A stretch of 64,000 bases of DNA from Agrypnia vestita (GCA_016648135.1 JADDOH010010235.1:1-64000), one strand, 5' to 3'; counted from the stretch's first letter, positions 1 through 10,719 are shown. The notes: generated by a model not told the origin, from the letters alone. A program made the numbers and translations.

Positions 1-95
1 AATAAAAAAAAAAAAAAAAAAAAAAATTTGAAATATATACAGAAAACATATTATTCAATACATAAAAGAATAAGAATACTTTTTTAAAAAAAAGT

Positions 96-228
96 TGGTT
101 GTATTTTGAACTAAGAAATATTGCTTTTTATATATTTTGACAGTTATTGTATAACATTTTAATGCCGCAAATTTTGACGCTTACAATTTGACAGGTTTAA
201 AATTAATGAATTCAGTCAGTCAGATAGC
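96..228 (+). repeat. Left half of GGCCGTA foldback MITE
   Basis: The sequence matches the left arm of the complete MITEs at 3592-3898 and 10440-10719. Shared landmarks in order are the outer end, the AATATTGC block, the TATTGTATAACATT stretch, GCCGCAAATTTTGACG and the ATGAATTCA centre. The match stops where a Helitron 5' end begins at 229, so the right arm is missing or displaced. No coding capacity. Confidence 0.7.
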
Positions 229-493
229 TCGTTAAACATAATAATTTCGTTGTCTGTCCGTTTGTTCGTCGAACTGTCTGTCTGTCCCCGTAACTTCGTG
301 TAACATCCGTAATATCGTTCAAATTTACGGCTAAAAAACAAAATTATACTACCGGAGATGTTACTTGAACCCCGGACCTGCAAACCAGAAACGGCCGCTC
401 AACGTGTGTTGCTACGGCCGCTTTTCCGTGGACCGGCAAAAATTAACTAAGACACGAATCAATGTTCCGTCATCTTTTACGGGTTGCAGCTAG
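229..493 (+). mobile_element. Short non-autonomous Helitron
   Basis: Begins with TC and a family-specific head (AATAATTTCGTTGTCTGTCC) and ends GCAGCTAG followed by T. A short imperfect hairpin (CCGTCATCTTTTACGG) sits just before the CTAG terminus, as is usual for Helitrons. About 265 bp, no Rep/helicase ORF, so it must have moved in trans. The interior carries the GAACCCCGG segment seen in the copy at 9134-9374. Confidence 0.75.
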
Positions 494-890
494 TAATTTA
501 TAACTATGACACTACACTTAGTGCTGGTTTACGTTTTGGAGAGTTTATTACAACCGATTGTACAATGATCATTTAATTAAGAGAAAACATTAATTTTGAT
601 GTTAAATATTAGAATTAATGTTTTTCGCCTAATTTAATGATCGACATAAATAATCTCAACAATATAAAAATCAATTCTATCAATAATATTGAAGTGTATC
701 ATATTTGTATGCTCGCATACAATAAATAATATAATTTGATGACCATCTTCATACACCCCGTTATTTGTAAAATTATGTTGAAAATTACACATATTTTTTG
801 GTTTTAATTCGAATTTTGTGACGATTTTGAGATGTTCTTGTACACAATTGATGGTTTAAATGCGTTTTCGAATCACCATCGAACACTGGA
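494..890. other. No gene seen; AT-rich spacer
   Basis: AT-rich sequence between a Helitron and a retroelement tail. The last part may belong to the retroelement upstream of its recognisable frame, but no motif supports that. Confidence 0.5.
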
Positions 891-1301
891 ACGCATGGAT
901 TGGAGACTATGGCCCTTACAAAGAAAAGTGTAAAAATGCTCAAATGCACGCAACGATCCATGGAGAGATCCATGCTTGGAGTAAGCCTAAGAAAGTGACG
1001 AAATTAGGCTCAGAACTAGAGTAGTGGATATCATGGATCGTGTAATGAAGTTAAAATGGCAATGGGCAGGATACTTGCAAGACAGGATACTACAAGATGG
1101 CCTCCCAGAGTTCTGAAATGGAGACCTTGGGAAAATAAAAGAGGCATCGGAAGACCTCAAAAGAGATTGGCCGATGATATTGTCGCTGTGGGGGGAAAGA
1201 AATGGCTACAATTAGCCAACAACAGGGAAGAATGGAAAAATAAGGAAGAGGTCTATATCCAGCAGTGGAAAGACGAAGGCTGATGAAGAAGAAGAAGAAG
1301 A
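891..1301 (+). pseudogene. 3' end of an RTE-like non-LTR retrotransposon
   Basis: Decoded across two or more frames, this gives the C-terminal tail of an insect endonuclease/reverse-transcriptase polyprotein. The first part reads THGLETMALTKKSVKMLK then MERSMLGVSLR; after a shift, RVVDIMDRVMKLKWQWAGY; after another, RWPPRVLKWRPWENKRG, RPQKRLADDIVAVGGKKW and EEVYIQQWKDEG before a TGA at 1281-1283. A GAAGAAG tail follows, typical of the short tandem tails of RTE-like elements. The catalytic RT domain is absent because the copy is 5'-truncated. At least two frameshifts make it a dead copy. A related, more decayed inverted copy lies at 41878-42245. The recognition of the tail is secure; the clade name is inferred. 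Confidence 0.85.
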
Positions 1302-1763
1302 TCGAACACTGAAGGAGCCTGGATGTTAGAGTCAAAACTCACGTGTACTCTACGGCACAAGCGTACATCTAGCCCATTTAAATTCTCTGTAAAACACATA
1401 CTTAAGTGTGTAACACTGTAAGATGAATAATAATGATTTTCAACACAATTAAAGTTATAAGCAAAATATTTTCTTACTTTAATTAGGTTAGTTAAGTTTG
1501 AGGGTTGTTAAGTAACCTGGCGTGTTGGGTGTGTTCTGGTAGTATCGATGGCAGCACGCAGAAGGGGGAGCCAAGATGTGGGTAGGTTAAGGGTGAAAAC
1601 CGGATTCCAAAATAGATAGTATCCATTACAGAATTAAACTTTCCGCAAACTTGTTATTGACTTTGTAATATGCGAATATTCTCCTATCTTTGCCGTTTAA
1701 CTCATATATGAGGTCACGTGCACACAGGATGTTCTTGAAATGTATAATTGTAAAATATTATTA
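1302..1763. other. No gene seen
   Basis: Unremarkable AT-rich sequence. There is a somewhat G-rich patch around 1500-1600 with no open frame of note. Confidence 0.45.
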
Positions 1764-1876
1764 TCTAAATATAATAATTTCATTGTCTGTCCGTAACTTA
1801 CTCATGTTGCGCGGTCACGCAAGGGTTATGTTTATTTATTATTATTTCCAGTGATTTTTAACGAGTGTACAGCTAG
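1764..1876 (+). mobile_element. Very short Helitron remnant
   Basis: The head TCTAAATATAATAATTTC and the CATTGTCTGTCCGTAACTT block match the 5' end of the Helitron family; the far end GTACAGCTAG followed by T matches its 3' end. The pre-terminal hairpin is decayed. Only 113 bp remain, so most of the interior was deleted or never present. Confidence 0.55.
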
Positions 1877-2146
1877 TGAAAAATAAAAAGGTAGGCGCTA
1901 ACGATATCAATATAGATTGCGGAATTTCGTTGTAGAAAGCGCACACGCTTTTATTTGGAGAGTGAAGCAAATTTTTTTTGTCCAAAAATGTATTATTTAC
2001 TTTTTAGTACATTTAAAAATAAGCGTGGTTTCTTAAAAAAATCATGTAATTTAATTGTTTAATTTTCATCTAAACTATCTTTCGTAATTGATTTATGTAT
2101 TGTCATCGAGAACACGTCTGTGTGCAAAATTTCAGCTCGATTGGAC

Positions 2147-2604
2147 AGGGTTATTTGGAAAACATAAATAACCTCACAGGACTACATTCCTGCCTTGAAT
2201 ATGAGTTGAAAATGTTCAAGCTATCATGACCTAATATCAATAGTTATGGAGATATGCGAAATCGAAGTTTGCATTTTTTTTTCTTTACTTATTTTTTGTA
2301 AAACGTTGAACTATCATTACAATAACTTATATCGATTACGAAAAAGTCATTTGTTTCAATACAAGTTGATAAAAATGATAAAAACCCTGAAAATTTTCCA
2401 ATTGGAATGTTTTTTTTTCATATTCGATTTAAGTAACTGTAATGATAGTCCAACGTTTTACAAAAAATAAGTCAGAAATATAGAAAAAAATGCAAACTTT
2501 GATGTCGCATATCTCCATAACTATTGATATTAGGTCAAGATAGCTTGAACTTTTTGGCCCATAATCAAGGCAGGAATATAGTTAATGTTTACCAAATAAC
2601 CCTG
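2147..2604. repeat. Long foldback (inverted-repeat) element
   Basis: Left arm from CAGGGTTATTTGG at 2147 to about 2345 is repeated inverted from about 2420 to 2604. Arms share CTAATATCAATAGTTATGG, AGATATGCGA, a GTTTGCATTTTTTT block and the TAAAACGTTG(A/G)ACTATCATTA block. Arms are about 185-200 bp with moderate divergence. No transposase frame. A further stray copy of the GTTGAACTATCATTAC motif lies at 2648-2664, just outside the right arm. Confidence 0.75.
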
Positions 2605-2689
2605 CATAAGCGTGGTAGAATATAATTCAAATATTATATAAGAAACCGTTGAACTATCATTACACTTCATTACTTTCTTACTTCTCATG

Positions 2690-2940
2690 GTTGTATAAAT
2701 CTTGTAGAGGTCTAGCCTTCTGGATGATGCCTTTCCACTTCTTTCCATCCATTGTCTTCTGCTCCTATTCCTCTTTCTTCCAGATTTTCTCCAGAGAATC
2801 CAGTACGTTGTCCATAAGGAGCTGTCTGGATCTGCCTTTCCCATGTCCCATTGCTTTAGCCTCGTGTACTATTTTAATAACTCCGTCGCTGTTTGGCCGA
2901 CACACACGTCCTATCCAAGCCAGTCGGCTAGATCTGACGG
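2690..2940 (-). pseudogene. C-terminal tail of a non-LTR retrotransposon ORF
   Basis: The minus strand reads RLAWIGRVCRPNSDG, then KGRSRQLLMDNVLDSLEK, a stop, and QKTMDGKKWKGIIQKARPLQ. This follows the plan found after the RT domain in many insect non-LTR elements: an RLxWxGH-like motif, a G(R/K)xRxxxxD block, then a W-x-I-V-x-A-K/R end. One in-frame stop is present and the RT core is missing. It differs from the RTE-like tail at 891-1301, so it is a separate family. Confidence 0.65.
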
Positions 2941-3117
2941 TCTGTTATGAAAGGTTGTTGTTATAGAAACCGAATTGCTGTGCTTCCTCCTGCTGTTCTT
3001 AACTCCTGGACTTCCACGTACCTATTGCGACACCACGTCTAGGTCCCAGTATTGTCCTCAATACTTTATTTTCAAATCAAAATAGACTTCATTAAGATAA
3101 ATTATAGAAACCTCACG

Positions 3118-3290
3118 GAGATGAAGCTATTTATATGGGATACGTTATGCGAGTCTTTTATAGGGTGGCCTGGGGCTTATGACCTGTGTGAGCTGGCTTA
3201 GGTGATTAAATTATACAATGCAACGTTTACCAATTACACCGTAAGAACCACACATTACCAAATTTTTGAAAGTTGTGTATATATGGTACT
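3118..3290. repeat. Half copy of foldback family B
   Basis: Shares CGGAGATGAAGCTATTTATA, the GGGCTTATGACCTGT block, GAGCTGGCTTAGGTGAT and the TACAATGCAACGTT motif with the complete foldbacks at 33840-34455 and 58546-58905. Only one arm is present. No coding sequence. Confidence 0.6.
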
Positions 3291-3591
3291 TCTTATAAAA
3301 TGGTATATATAGACTTTGCAGCTGAATTAATTTACATTTGCTTTAACAAGCTACTGTTGCAATCAGTCCTTTGCTTTAATTATGTTTCCCCTTTTAGAAA
3401 GATGTTTCACACCTCATAAAGGTTTTTGCTTAAGATTTTTTTTTTCATGTCTTCATATAGGGTTGTTTATATCCTGCTCCACGGTTTTCTGTCGCCTTTT
3501 CATATTATTCATGAGAAGATTTTGTAATGGCAGTCATATTTGCAGTGATAAATAATAAAATAATCAGGTTTTAATCATCGAAAGTATATAC

Positions 3592-3898
3592 GGCCGTATT
3601 ATCAAATAAGCAGTATTGCTATTTCTGTGTCTAAACAGGTATTGTATGACATTGCAATACCGTCAGTTTTGAAGTTAAATATTTGACAGGTTTGAAATTA
3701 ACGAATTCACCAATTAGAAAGTTCATTGTCCTTAATTGTGAATAACTTAATGTTTGTTAACGTTTTAGAGCTTTCTGATCGAATTCACTAATTTGAAACC
3801 TGTCAAACTTAAAAAGTCAGAATTGGCGGCATTATGATGTTATACAATAATTATCACAAAACAAAAAATAGAAATATTGCTTATTTCAGAATATAGCC
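3592..3898. mobile_element. Complete GGCCGTA foldback MITE, copy 1
   Basis: Ends are GGCCGTATTATCAAATAAGC and its near-complement at 3879-3898. The two halves are inverted through most of their length around a centre near 3745: TTTGACAGGTTTGAAATTA pairs with TAATTTGAAACCTGTCAAA, and GAATTCACCAATTAGAAAG pairs with CTTTCTGATCGAATTC. About 307 bp, no ORF. Same family as 96-228 and 10440-10719. A TATA tetranucleotide lies on both sides (one base off the left end), so the target-site duplication is unresolved. Confidence 0.8.
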
Positions 3899-4304
3899 TA
3901 TAATGTAGTAAGACTCTTACTAAAACTGTTAAAGCCAAATATATCAAAACTACATTGAAATATAATGAACTTTTTAGACATTAATAATGAATTTTATGAT
4001 AACAATTACTGCTGTTATTTTTATCATTGTCTACTTTCGTATTCAAAATGAACTAAATTTTGGCACATAATCCTTGTCCTCAAGAAATTTGTCACAAAAC
4101 CGGAAAGGATATTTATATTTTCGATGAAAATCTGTACCGTTTGACCGATCGGACTCAAAATTTAGAAAATTATTCTTTAGAACCCGATTAACATAGGTGA
4201 CATTTACTCCCTCTCCTTTCTCTCTTCCTGATATATATTCGATGCAATTCAATACCGTTCGAATCGAACCTTTGTCTCCCCCCACAAATTTATTTTCAAC
4301 TAAA

Positions 4305-4340
4305 TCCTTAACCCGTGCGACGCCGGGTACGAACAACTAG
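4305..4340 (+). mobile_element. Helitron 3' terminus, second family
   Basis: A hairpin with stem ACCCG/CGGGT at 4311-4328 is followed by ACGAACAACTAG and then T, the expected layout of a Helitron 3' end. The 5' end was not located; the element may extend several hundred bases upstream and would include the incidental 97-codon minus-strand frame at 4043-4336. Confidence 0.5.
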
Positions 4341-5345
4341 TTAAATAATAAATAGTAGTTTTATACTAAGTTCACGTGTTTGATTTATTTAATATGTCAA
4401 ACTACAAAGTGATTGCTTTATACAAGAATATAATTTATAAACGTTCGTTATTAATAAAGTTAATTTTTTTATTTGCTTGTTTTATGTTTTCGCGTTTTTT
4501 GATGATTTTAAAACGCTTTTTATTCATATAAAGACATGATTTTAAACAATATATTGTGTTTACACCCGCACTTTGTGTCTTCAACACTATTTTAAAGTTA
4601 GTTTAAAAAACACATTAATTACTATGTCGAGTTACTGCTAGCAAGGTAATGTTCGTCAACATGATCGCTTACGTTTAATAATCGGACAAGCATAAGAAAA
4701 CATAATTCAGAAGAAGAAGATATAGATGGTGAATTAGATTAATTTGAGGTCAAGTCTTTATTAAACGAGCAGGCCATTCATTCCCGAACACCTTGTCATT
4801 TCGTATATTATCACGGAATAAACTTCTGACACTGAAGCCGCAAAAGTTTAAATTAAATATGAGATTATAGATGTCGTTATGGCAGTCAGTGAGGCGGCTA
4901 TAAATTAGTCATAAATCTGCAAACTTCCCCGAAACGGACAATTTGATTTACGTGTAAAGTTGTAATCGTTTCGACTCTTTTTTTCGGATGAAATATCTAA
5001 AAGAAAAATAGGGGTAGATTTGTTACACCCCGAGAAAGATTGCGCGATACTGCTACAGAAACATTAAATCCAAGGTGGAAATTTATGAAAGGAATCTCGG
5101 AACACGACATAAAGTATACCATTTATCAATTCTGATTGAAATATTACGTGTAATTATTATTTTGGACTATATTAAGTACTTTTTTCCGTTGAAAGAACTC
5201 AGATTTATGACGCAGATGTGTGCACATCAGCATGTGAAACACATAGTGTGTCACACACTATGTGTGTGCACATTAGCGTACACATGAAAATATGTTCTTT
5301 TGTATGCGCAATCATACAATTTTCAGCATATTATCAATTGCACAC
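4341..5345. other. No gene seen; short palindrome at 5240-5264
   Basis: AT-rich spacer. The only structure noted is an 11-bp perfect stem with a 3-base loop at 5240-5264 (CACATAGTGTG), set in a GT/CA-rich patch. Confidence 0.4.
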
Positions 5346-6288
5346 TGTCCGAATCCCTTTTAATATCTCACAACACTATCAAAGTATCGAGAATGGTCTG
5401 TAGTGATTTAAGGTGATCCACAACATTCGGGAAACGCCTGGAACAAACGAGAAGTTATGGAAACCTTCTTACAAGAATAATCTAGTAAGTTCGATAAAAC
5501 AAGACTTTTCATGTATCAATAGCGCGGATTTAGGCCGCCGCGGAGTCGTCGTACTTTGACAATTCGTTTGGTGCAAAGTAGGCCTCGAGGCGTCGGACAG
5601 GGTAGCCAGTCGCGAGATAATCAAAGCGATATATAAAGCGAAATAATCGAGCGGAGAACCTAATTGTGGAGAAAAACCAATGCGACTTCATTGTGCGAGA
5701 ATTGAATATTCTACGAGCGATAAATAAGTGTTTCCCAGCAATAATAATTCATACATGAAGTAAAATATTGAAAAATTATTATCATCACCATTACTATTAG
5801 CTCAAAAACCCCTGATGGGTCTTGGCCTCCTCAAGAGTCTTCTTCCACTCATCTTGGTTAAGTGCCAGCTCTCTCCAGGACTTAATCTTCTTAATTTCGG
5901 CCTTCCTAAGCTTCTTCGCCCTATCAGCCATGAGTTCAGCGGGGACTTTAGTGCTTGATGCTCGGTCATTCTCTCCACATGACCCAGCTACCGAAGTCTT
6001 CCCGTTTTATAAATTTTGTGACGTTTAGCTCCTTAAACAGAGTATAGAGCTCATTGTTGTAACGTCTGCACCGAATTCAATTTTCTTTAACCGGGCCGAA
6101 GTTACGCCTCAAAATTTTCCTTTCAAAAATGTCCAGTGCTCGCTCATTGCAAAATAGTGTAGATAAAAAAATAGCATTAAGTTTAATTCGTGTTAGGTGA
6201 CATTGTATAATAAATTAATCGTTAATTAATAAATCGTTAATTAATCTTCAGTGTTTTCATTTACCTCCCGCAGGCACGATCCATGACA
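5346..6288 (+). mobile_element. LTR-like repeat (copy A) split by a retroelement fragment
   Basis: Blocks shared with the LTR-like repeats at 42927 and 16088 (inverted) appear in the same order: CACAACACTAT, the ACATTCGGGA block, GCGCGGATTTAGGCCG, a GCCAGTCG motif, the GCATTAAGTTTAATTCGTG block and a TGACA end followed by ATAT. Relative to the other copies, the sequence is interrupted between about 5766 and 6155 by an inverted non-LTR fragment. Start at TGTCC is the point where homology to the 42.9-kb copy ends; no clean target duplication was found. Confidence 0.6.
5797..6155 (-). pseudogene. Inverted non-LTR retrotransposon C-terminus
   Basis: Minus-strand reading gives IYKTGRLRWLGHVERMTE, then after frameshifts EEAKTHQGFLS before a TAA at 5797-5799. 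This is the RLRWxGHVxRM to EEAKTHQGL pattern that ends many insect RTE/CR1-like polyproteins. A TGATGATAA-type tail abuts the 3' end (plus strand TTATTATCATCACCA), as expected of tandem-tailed elements. Several frameshifts and stops; RT core absent. The same family recurs at 20735-20980 in the opposite orientation. Confidence 0.75.
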
Positions 6289-6530
6289 ATATTTTGAGAA
6301 TGTTAAATTTTTTTAAGAATAAAATAATGGATTTAACTCCAGATGGAACAATTAAGATGTGAAATTCATATCACAATGCAGAAAACCACCAATCTAGGCC
6401 ATACACACATACAGTGGCAAGGAATGCCACATAAGCAATAAGCGGCGTGGCCGACAGTTCATAGCAGCATCAGCATTTCGGACGATTTCTTCACACTCAC
6501 ACAGTGGCACTACAAGACTCCTTCGTAAAT

Positions 6531-6570
6531 TATATAAGAAGAGGCACACGCCCTAGGCGGGCTTGTCAGT
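6531..6570 (+). promoter_or_regulatory. Possible TATA plus arthropod initiator
   Basis: TATATAAG at 6531-6538 is followed at 6566-6570 by TCAGT, the arthropod initiator core, inside a locally GC-rich stretch (6540-6620). The spacing of about 37 bases is longer than the usual 30, so this is only suggestive. It could also be the promoter of an unrecognised LTR. Confidence 0.25.
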
Positions 6571-6602
6571 CTGTCACCTACTTCCGGCCGCGGCCGGAGG
6601 CT

Positions 6603-6722
6603 ATGGCCCTTAGAGTATTTATCATTGTCTTTATAATTATACTCATATATATTTTTCACTTGTTTTATCGAGATAATAAATCATCAAATATTCTACGCCT
6701 TTGGAGCTTTTCCGTCGCATGA
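6603..6722 (+). CDS. Possible 39-residue membrane micropeptide
   Basis: An ATG in good context (GGCTATGGCC) opens a 39-codon frame ending TGA at 6720-6722. The peptide begins MALRVFIIVFIIILIYIFHL, a nearly uninterrupted hydrophobic segment of about 16 residues, followed by a polar tail YRDNKSSNILRLWSFSVA. It would be a single-pass or signal-anchored peptide. It lies about 35 bases after a TATA/initiator-like pair. AT-rich codons produce hydrophobic frames by chance, so coding status is uncertain and no family is recognised. Confidence 0.25.
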   Translation: MALRVFIIVFIIILIYIFHLFYRDNKSSNILRLWSFSVA

Positions 6723-7004
6723 CGGTGGTGACCCGAAAAAGCAATTGCTCCTAACCGTCTCCAAAAAGATATATTATAGATGTCTCATTGGCTACGAAAC
6801 ATGTAGAATTTTTTGAATAATAAAAAAGTGGTGTAAACAAAGTTTAATTCTATAAGTTATAATAAAATATGAGTATATATATATAATGTATAAAGCAGTA
6901 ATGTGTATAAAAAAATATTACAAATCAATCATAACATGTATATAGTAAAAATGGAAGTGAGCAAAGAAATACTATCGTATCTTTAAGTGTTAACTTTTTA
7001 TGCT

Positions 7005-7105
7005 ATGCTTTTTTTACAATGTTCTGAAATGGGGCTCAAACCACCGGCCACTGGATCAGTAGGCAAAAGTCATAACTACTGTACCAATTAGCTACTCAGT
7101 TTTTT
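7005..7105 (-). mobile_element. SINE family 2 fragment
   Basis: The minus strand contains TAGCTAATTGGTACAGTAG and the box B-like GGTTTGAGCCCC, and matches the copy at 43966-44165. tRNA-derived head only; the body is lost. Confidence 0.6.
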
Positions 7106-7230
7106 TTAATTACATTTTTCTTAGGTCACCTCCATTCTTAAGACTCTTCGGCGAATGGGAAATTTTAAATATTTATGATTTTTCAGTTAATAATAACAAT
7201 ATTTAAATTAGTAGAAATTATTATTAGTAT

Positions 7231-7264
7231 ACTTACCTCGTTAACTGTTGTTAACGAGGTAAGT
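7231..7264. repeat. Perfect 15-bp hairpin
   Basis: ACTTACCTCGTTAAC and its exact complement flank a TGTT loop. No U-tract follows on either strand that would suggest a processed terminator. Confidence 0.85.
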
Positions 7265-8215
7265 CCCTATATTCAGGTGAACTGGGCTGGAAATCTTAAG
7301 TGGATAGCTAGAATTATAACTAAATTAGCAAGGAATTTATAATAATGGGAGTACGTTCCAAGCCAAAGTTGGTAATGTTTAATGTTATTGAATCTACATG
7401 CTGGAGGTAAAATTTTAATTTTATAAATTAATTAAAATTTTAAAAGGTTATACGTATGCCTTATACTCTGGTTTACTCATTCAAGTTCTGATCACCGGAA
7501 GTCTGAGGGTGTATTTACTCAGATGAAGCTGGAATTTCAAAACTCATGGGAACGTACTGAATAGAATTCATTGAATGATTCATATATCAGCATTCCACTC
7601 ATATTATTCATTGTACTAATTTAAAGGAATATTATTATTAAAACAATAAATAAGTACATTTATTTCGGGATTTTTTTAGTTAAAACAAAAAATGTATATT
7701 AATTGTTATTTAAACTGTATAGGCATTTATTAACGTACTAAGAGAGCACAAAAAATGTGTCCAATTTTCAAACTGACATAATCAAAATTTCATGCCTTTA
7801 TACTATTTATCTGCAATTTCTGCACGCGTGTATGCATGCGTTAAAAACTGATATTTTTACAAATATATTTCAATTTTTTCGAAATAATTTAATGAAAGAT
7901 GAGATCATAATAAGGGCCAGATCATTTTTCGACCAATGTGCTTTAATTTTTGAAATATTTGATATTTATCGACATTTTTGTCTCGGCGCTAGTAAAAATT
8001 GAAGAAAGTAAAAAAAAATGATCCATTTCATAAGATGGTGTACCCGCTAAACGTCAAATATCTCAATAATATTTCTTTTTGTGTCAATATAATCGAGATA
8101 ATAATAATAATAATAATAAGTACGAGATTTTATCCAAAAATATCCGCATATTAGGGGCTGTCCAATTGAAACGATTTAATGTTGTTGGTTTTAGCTGTAA
8201 TAGAGTATATAATTA
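7265..8215. other. No gene seen; ATA microsatellite
   Basis: AT-rich spacer containing an (ATA)n run at about 8099-8119. No frame or repeat family recognised. Confidence 0.45.
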
Positions 8216-8217
8216 GA

Positions 8218-8705
8218 AAAATTAGAGGAATTTTGTACATAGGAAGTATTTTCGATAGAAGAGGGAAGGCCGAGAAATATATCGAGAGAAGGATGACTGC
8301 AGAGATTAATGTGAAAGGTGATTTGAATGCATTAATTCTAAAGTACCAAAAGTAATTTATGGAAGTGAAGCCTGGAGCCGACAGAAAAGAAATGAAAGTA
8401 AGCTAATGCAGTGATAAGAGAGAATAAAAAAATTTGGAAATAACTAAAAATTTCATTTTAGCATAGTTAATTGAATTAAAAAAGAGTCTAGGCATATTAG
8501 GCGAAGAAATGAGATAATAATGGTACCAAAAATTATTAACGAAAGATACACGAACGTAAAAAACATGGCACGACCAGATTAAACACACACTGAAAGATGG
8601 TCCTATTGGCAGCCACAATAATCATGCATGCTATATGAAGATGTATGAATGTAGATGAGGCGAGAGTCGTGAGTCAGGATAGGAGAGTGTGGCACTCCAA
8701 CCTAT
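8218..8705 (+). pseudogene. Decayed non-LTR tail, same family as 53704-54358
   Basis: Nucleotide landmarks of the intact 53.7-kb copy recur in order: TACATAGGAAGTATTTTCGA (YxGSIFDRRG), GAAGCCTGGAGC, CACGACCAGATTAA, GAAAGATGGTCCTATT, ATGTATGAATGTAGATGAGG and CAACCTATCTGCC. Internal deletions and stops are numerous. It ends with the family-specific TTGATGGTAAGTA tail at about 8712. Confidence 0.75.
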
Positions 8706-9133
8706 CTGCCTTGATGGTAAGTATTTAAGTAAGTGGTATAATTGTCCCTGGTGTATTTTGATTTTGGTGGTCGCATTGGATGCTTGGTGTATTATTGCTA
8801 TCGAAACGGTTACACAGAGCGTCGGAGGAGGTACAATTGCTACGGGAAATTATATCCGGTTGAGAAATAAATATTCATTCAGACACTCTTTCATTGTACC
8901 TCCACAACCCACCCCTAAAAATGCGCAGAACGTGACTAGCTAACCTCAGCCGTGCTATATTGATTACATCGATAATGTTGGGTTTACCAGGATAATTATT
9001 ACAAGTTCCTGCGTCCCTCGTAATTTGGCGAGCTTAGCTCCTCTCACGCTAGGGATTTTGGGTTCATATTCTGTGAGGTCACGATACCCAAAAATGATTT
9101 TTTCAAGGCTATTTTTGTTGCTTTTTGTTTCTA

Positions 9134-9374
9134 TCAAAAATAATAATTTCGATGCCTGTCCGTCCGTCCATCTTCTGTCTTTCCTCGTAACTTCGTAAAA
9201 CGTACGTAATTTCGTTTGAACCCCGGGCCACCAAACCCGAACCGGCCATTCAACGCATGTTGCTACGGCCGCCTCTCCGTGGAGCGCCAAAAAGATGCTA
9301 TAAATATATACTATACTCAAATATACTCAAAGACGCGAACCGATTTTTCCCCATTTTTGATGGGTTGTAGCTAA
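9134..9374 (+). mobile_element. Short non-autonomous Helitron
   Basis: Starts A/TCAAAAATAATAATTTCG and ends GTTGTAGCTAA followed by T, with a decayed pre-terminal hairpin (CCCATTTTTGATGGG). 241 bp. The interior shares TTTGAACCCCGGGCCACCAA and TGTTGCTACGGCCGCCTCTC with 229-493, showing that the whole element, not only the ends, is one family. Confidence 0.75.
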
Positions 9375-9496
9375 TATTTAATAATTAATATAATTTAATT
9401 TAATATTTAATAATTGCAGCACATGGCATGTTATAGGTACTTTAAAAAATCGTTTAAATTAAACTTAAAATCTTCGTAATACTAAAAATACGAAAC

Positions 9497-9530
9497 TTAT
9501 CACCACGCCGTTTCCCGCAGGTGTAGGCAA
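9497..9530 (-). repeat. Extreme 3' scrap of the 53.7-kb retroelement family
   Basis: The minus strand reads GGGAAACGGCGTGGTGATAA, matching the last coding bases and stop of the elements at 53704 and 16740. Only about 34 bp remain. Confidence 0.45.
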
Positions 9531-9537
9531 ATATTTA

Positions 9538-10439
9538 TATTTTATTTTTATTTTTATTATATATTTTTATTTTATTTTGTTAACACGCACGACTCTAAAG
9601 CCATTAAAAGTAAAATATATAAATAAACAACGAATACATATAAAAAGGATGTAAAAATAAATAAAAACCTTGGCAAACAAAATATATAATAACTGAAATA
9701 ATTAACACTTTTTCAGCAAATTTTCAGAATTTTTTTATTGATTTGATTTTTCAATGTCTTTTACTAATTCATTCATAAATTAACTTAAAGAACACAGAAT
9801 TTTTTTCTGAAATCACAACTATGTGCACAATAAAAATGTGTTTTTTAAATATATATTTAACAATTTGTTTTTAACCAGAAATTTTTAAGTGTGATTAAAA
9901 CAGAGTGAAAGAAAAATACAAGAAGAATTAAAAAATCAAGTTTATTTTATAACATAAACTTGATTTTTACAAGAAATTTGATTCCAATAAATTATACATT
10001 GAAGAACATTGAGAAACTAAATGTAGGAAAAAGAAAAATGTAAGCATAAATTATGAAGATGCCCACACTGTTGTACTGTCTTGATTCACAACTCTCACCT
10101 CATTCATATTCATATATCTGATTCATATTATTAATTGATGAGACTTCTACCATGACCATCTTCCAGAATCTGGCCATGCCAAGTCCTGCGCGAATGTCCT
10201 ACGTTTCTGGACGTTTTTATTATTTATTTATCTTGATTTATCGATAGAAAAAGAGCCACTCAAATCATTTCAAATCACTAGGAAGAAACTGTGCCGAGAT
10301 GAGTAGCTTACAATGTAGTGAGAACAAAATACTATAAATATTAAAAAAAATACTAAAAAATTTTAAAATTTATCAAAAAATAAAATATATTATTATGAAT
10401 ATAAATTACTATATCCACATAAATTATTTACTAAAAATT
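9538..10439. other. No gene seen; T-rich microsatellite
   Basis: A TTTTA-type low-complexity run at 9538-9580, then AT-rich sequence without recognisable features. Confidence 0.45.
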
Positions 10440-10719
10440 GGCCGTATTCTAAACTAAGCAATATTGCTATATCTGTATCATGAAAGTTATTGTATAAAAT
10501 TGTTATGCCGCCAATTTTGACGTTTTACGTTGACAGTTTTGAAATGAATGAATTCAATAAATTAGAAAGCTCATCATTCATAATTATGAATAACTTTCTG
10601 ATTGATTGAATTCATTTCAAATCAGTAAAACTTCAAACGTCAAAATTGACAACATTACAGTGTTTTACATAACTGTCAAGAAACAGAAATAGCGATATTG
10701 CTTTGTTCAGAATACGGCC
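10440..10719. mobile_element. Complete GGCCGTA foldback MITE, copy 2
   Basis: Ends GGCCGTATTCTAAACTAAGC and the inverted TTCAGAATACGGCC. Arms share GCAATATTGCTAT, ATTTTGACGTTT and GAATTCA(A/T) motifs and meet near 10585. 280 bp, no ORF. This copy's terminal sequence is closest to a consensus of GGCCGTATTCTGAA. No clear target duplication seen. Confidence 0.8.

Noticed and set aside
1090..1335. 81-codon minus-strand frame
   Set aside because: Antisense shadow of the RTE-like tail.
4043..4336. 97-codon minus-strand frame as a gene
   Set aside because: It overlaps a Helitron 3' terminus, begins at the hairpin and shows no protein family; more likely transposon interior.
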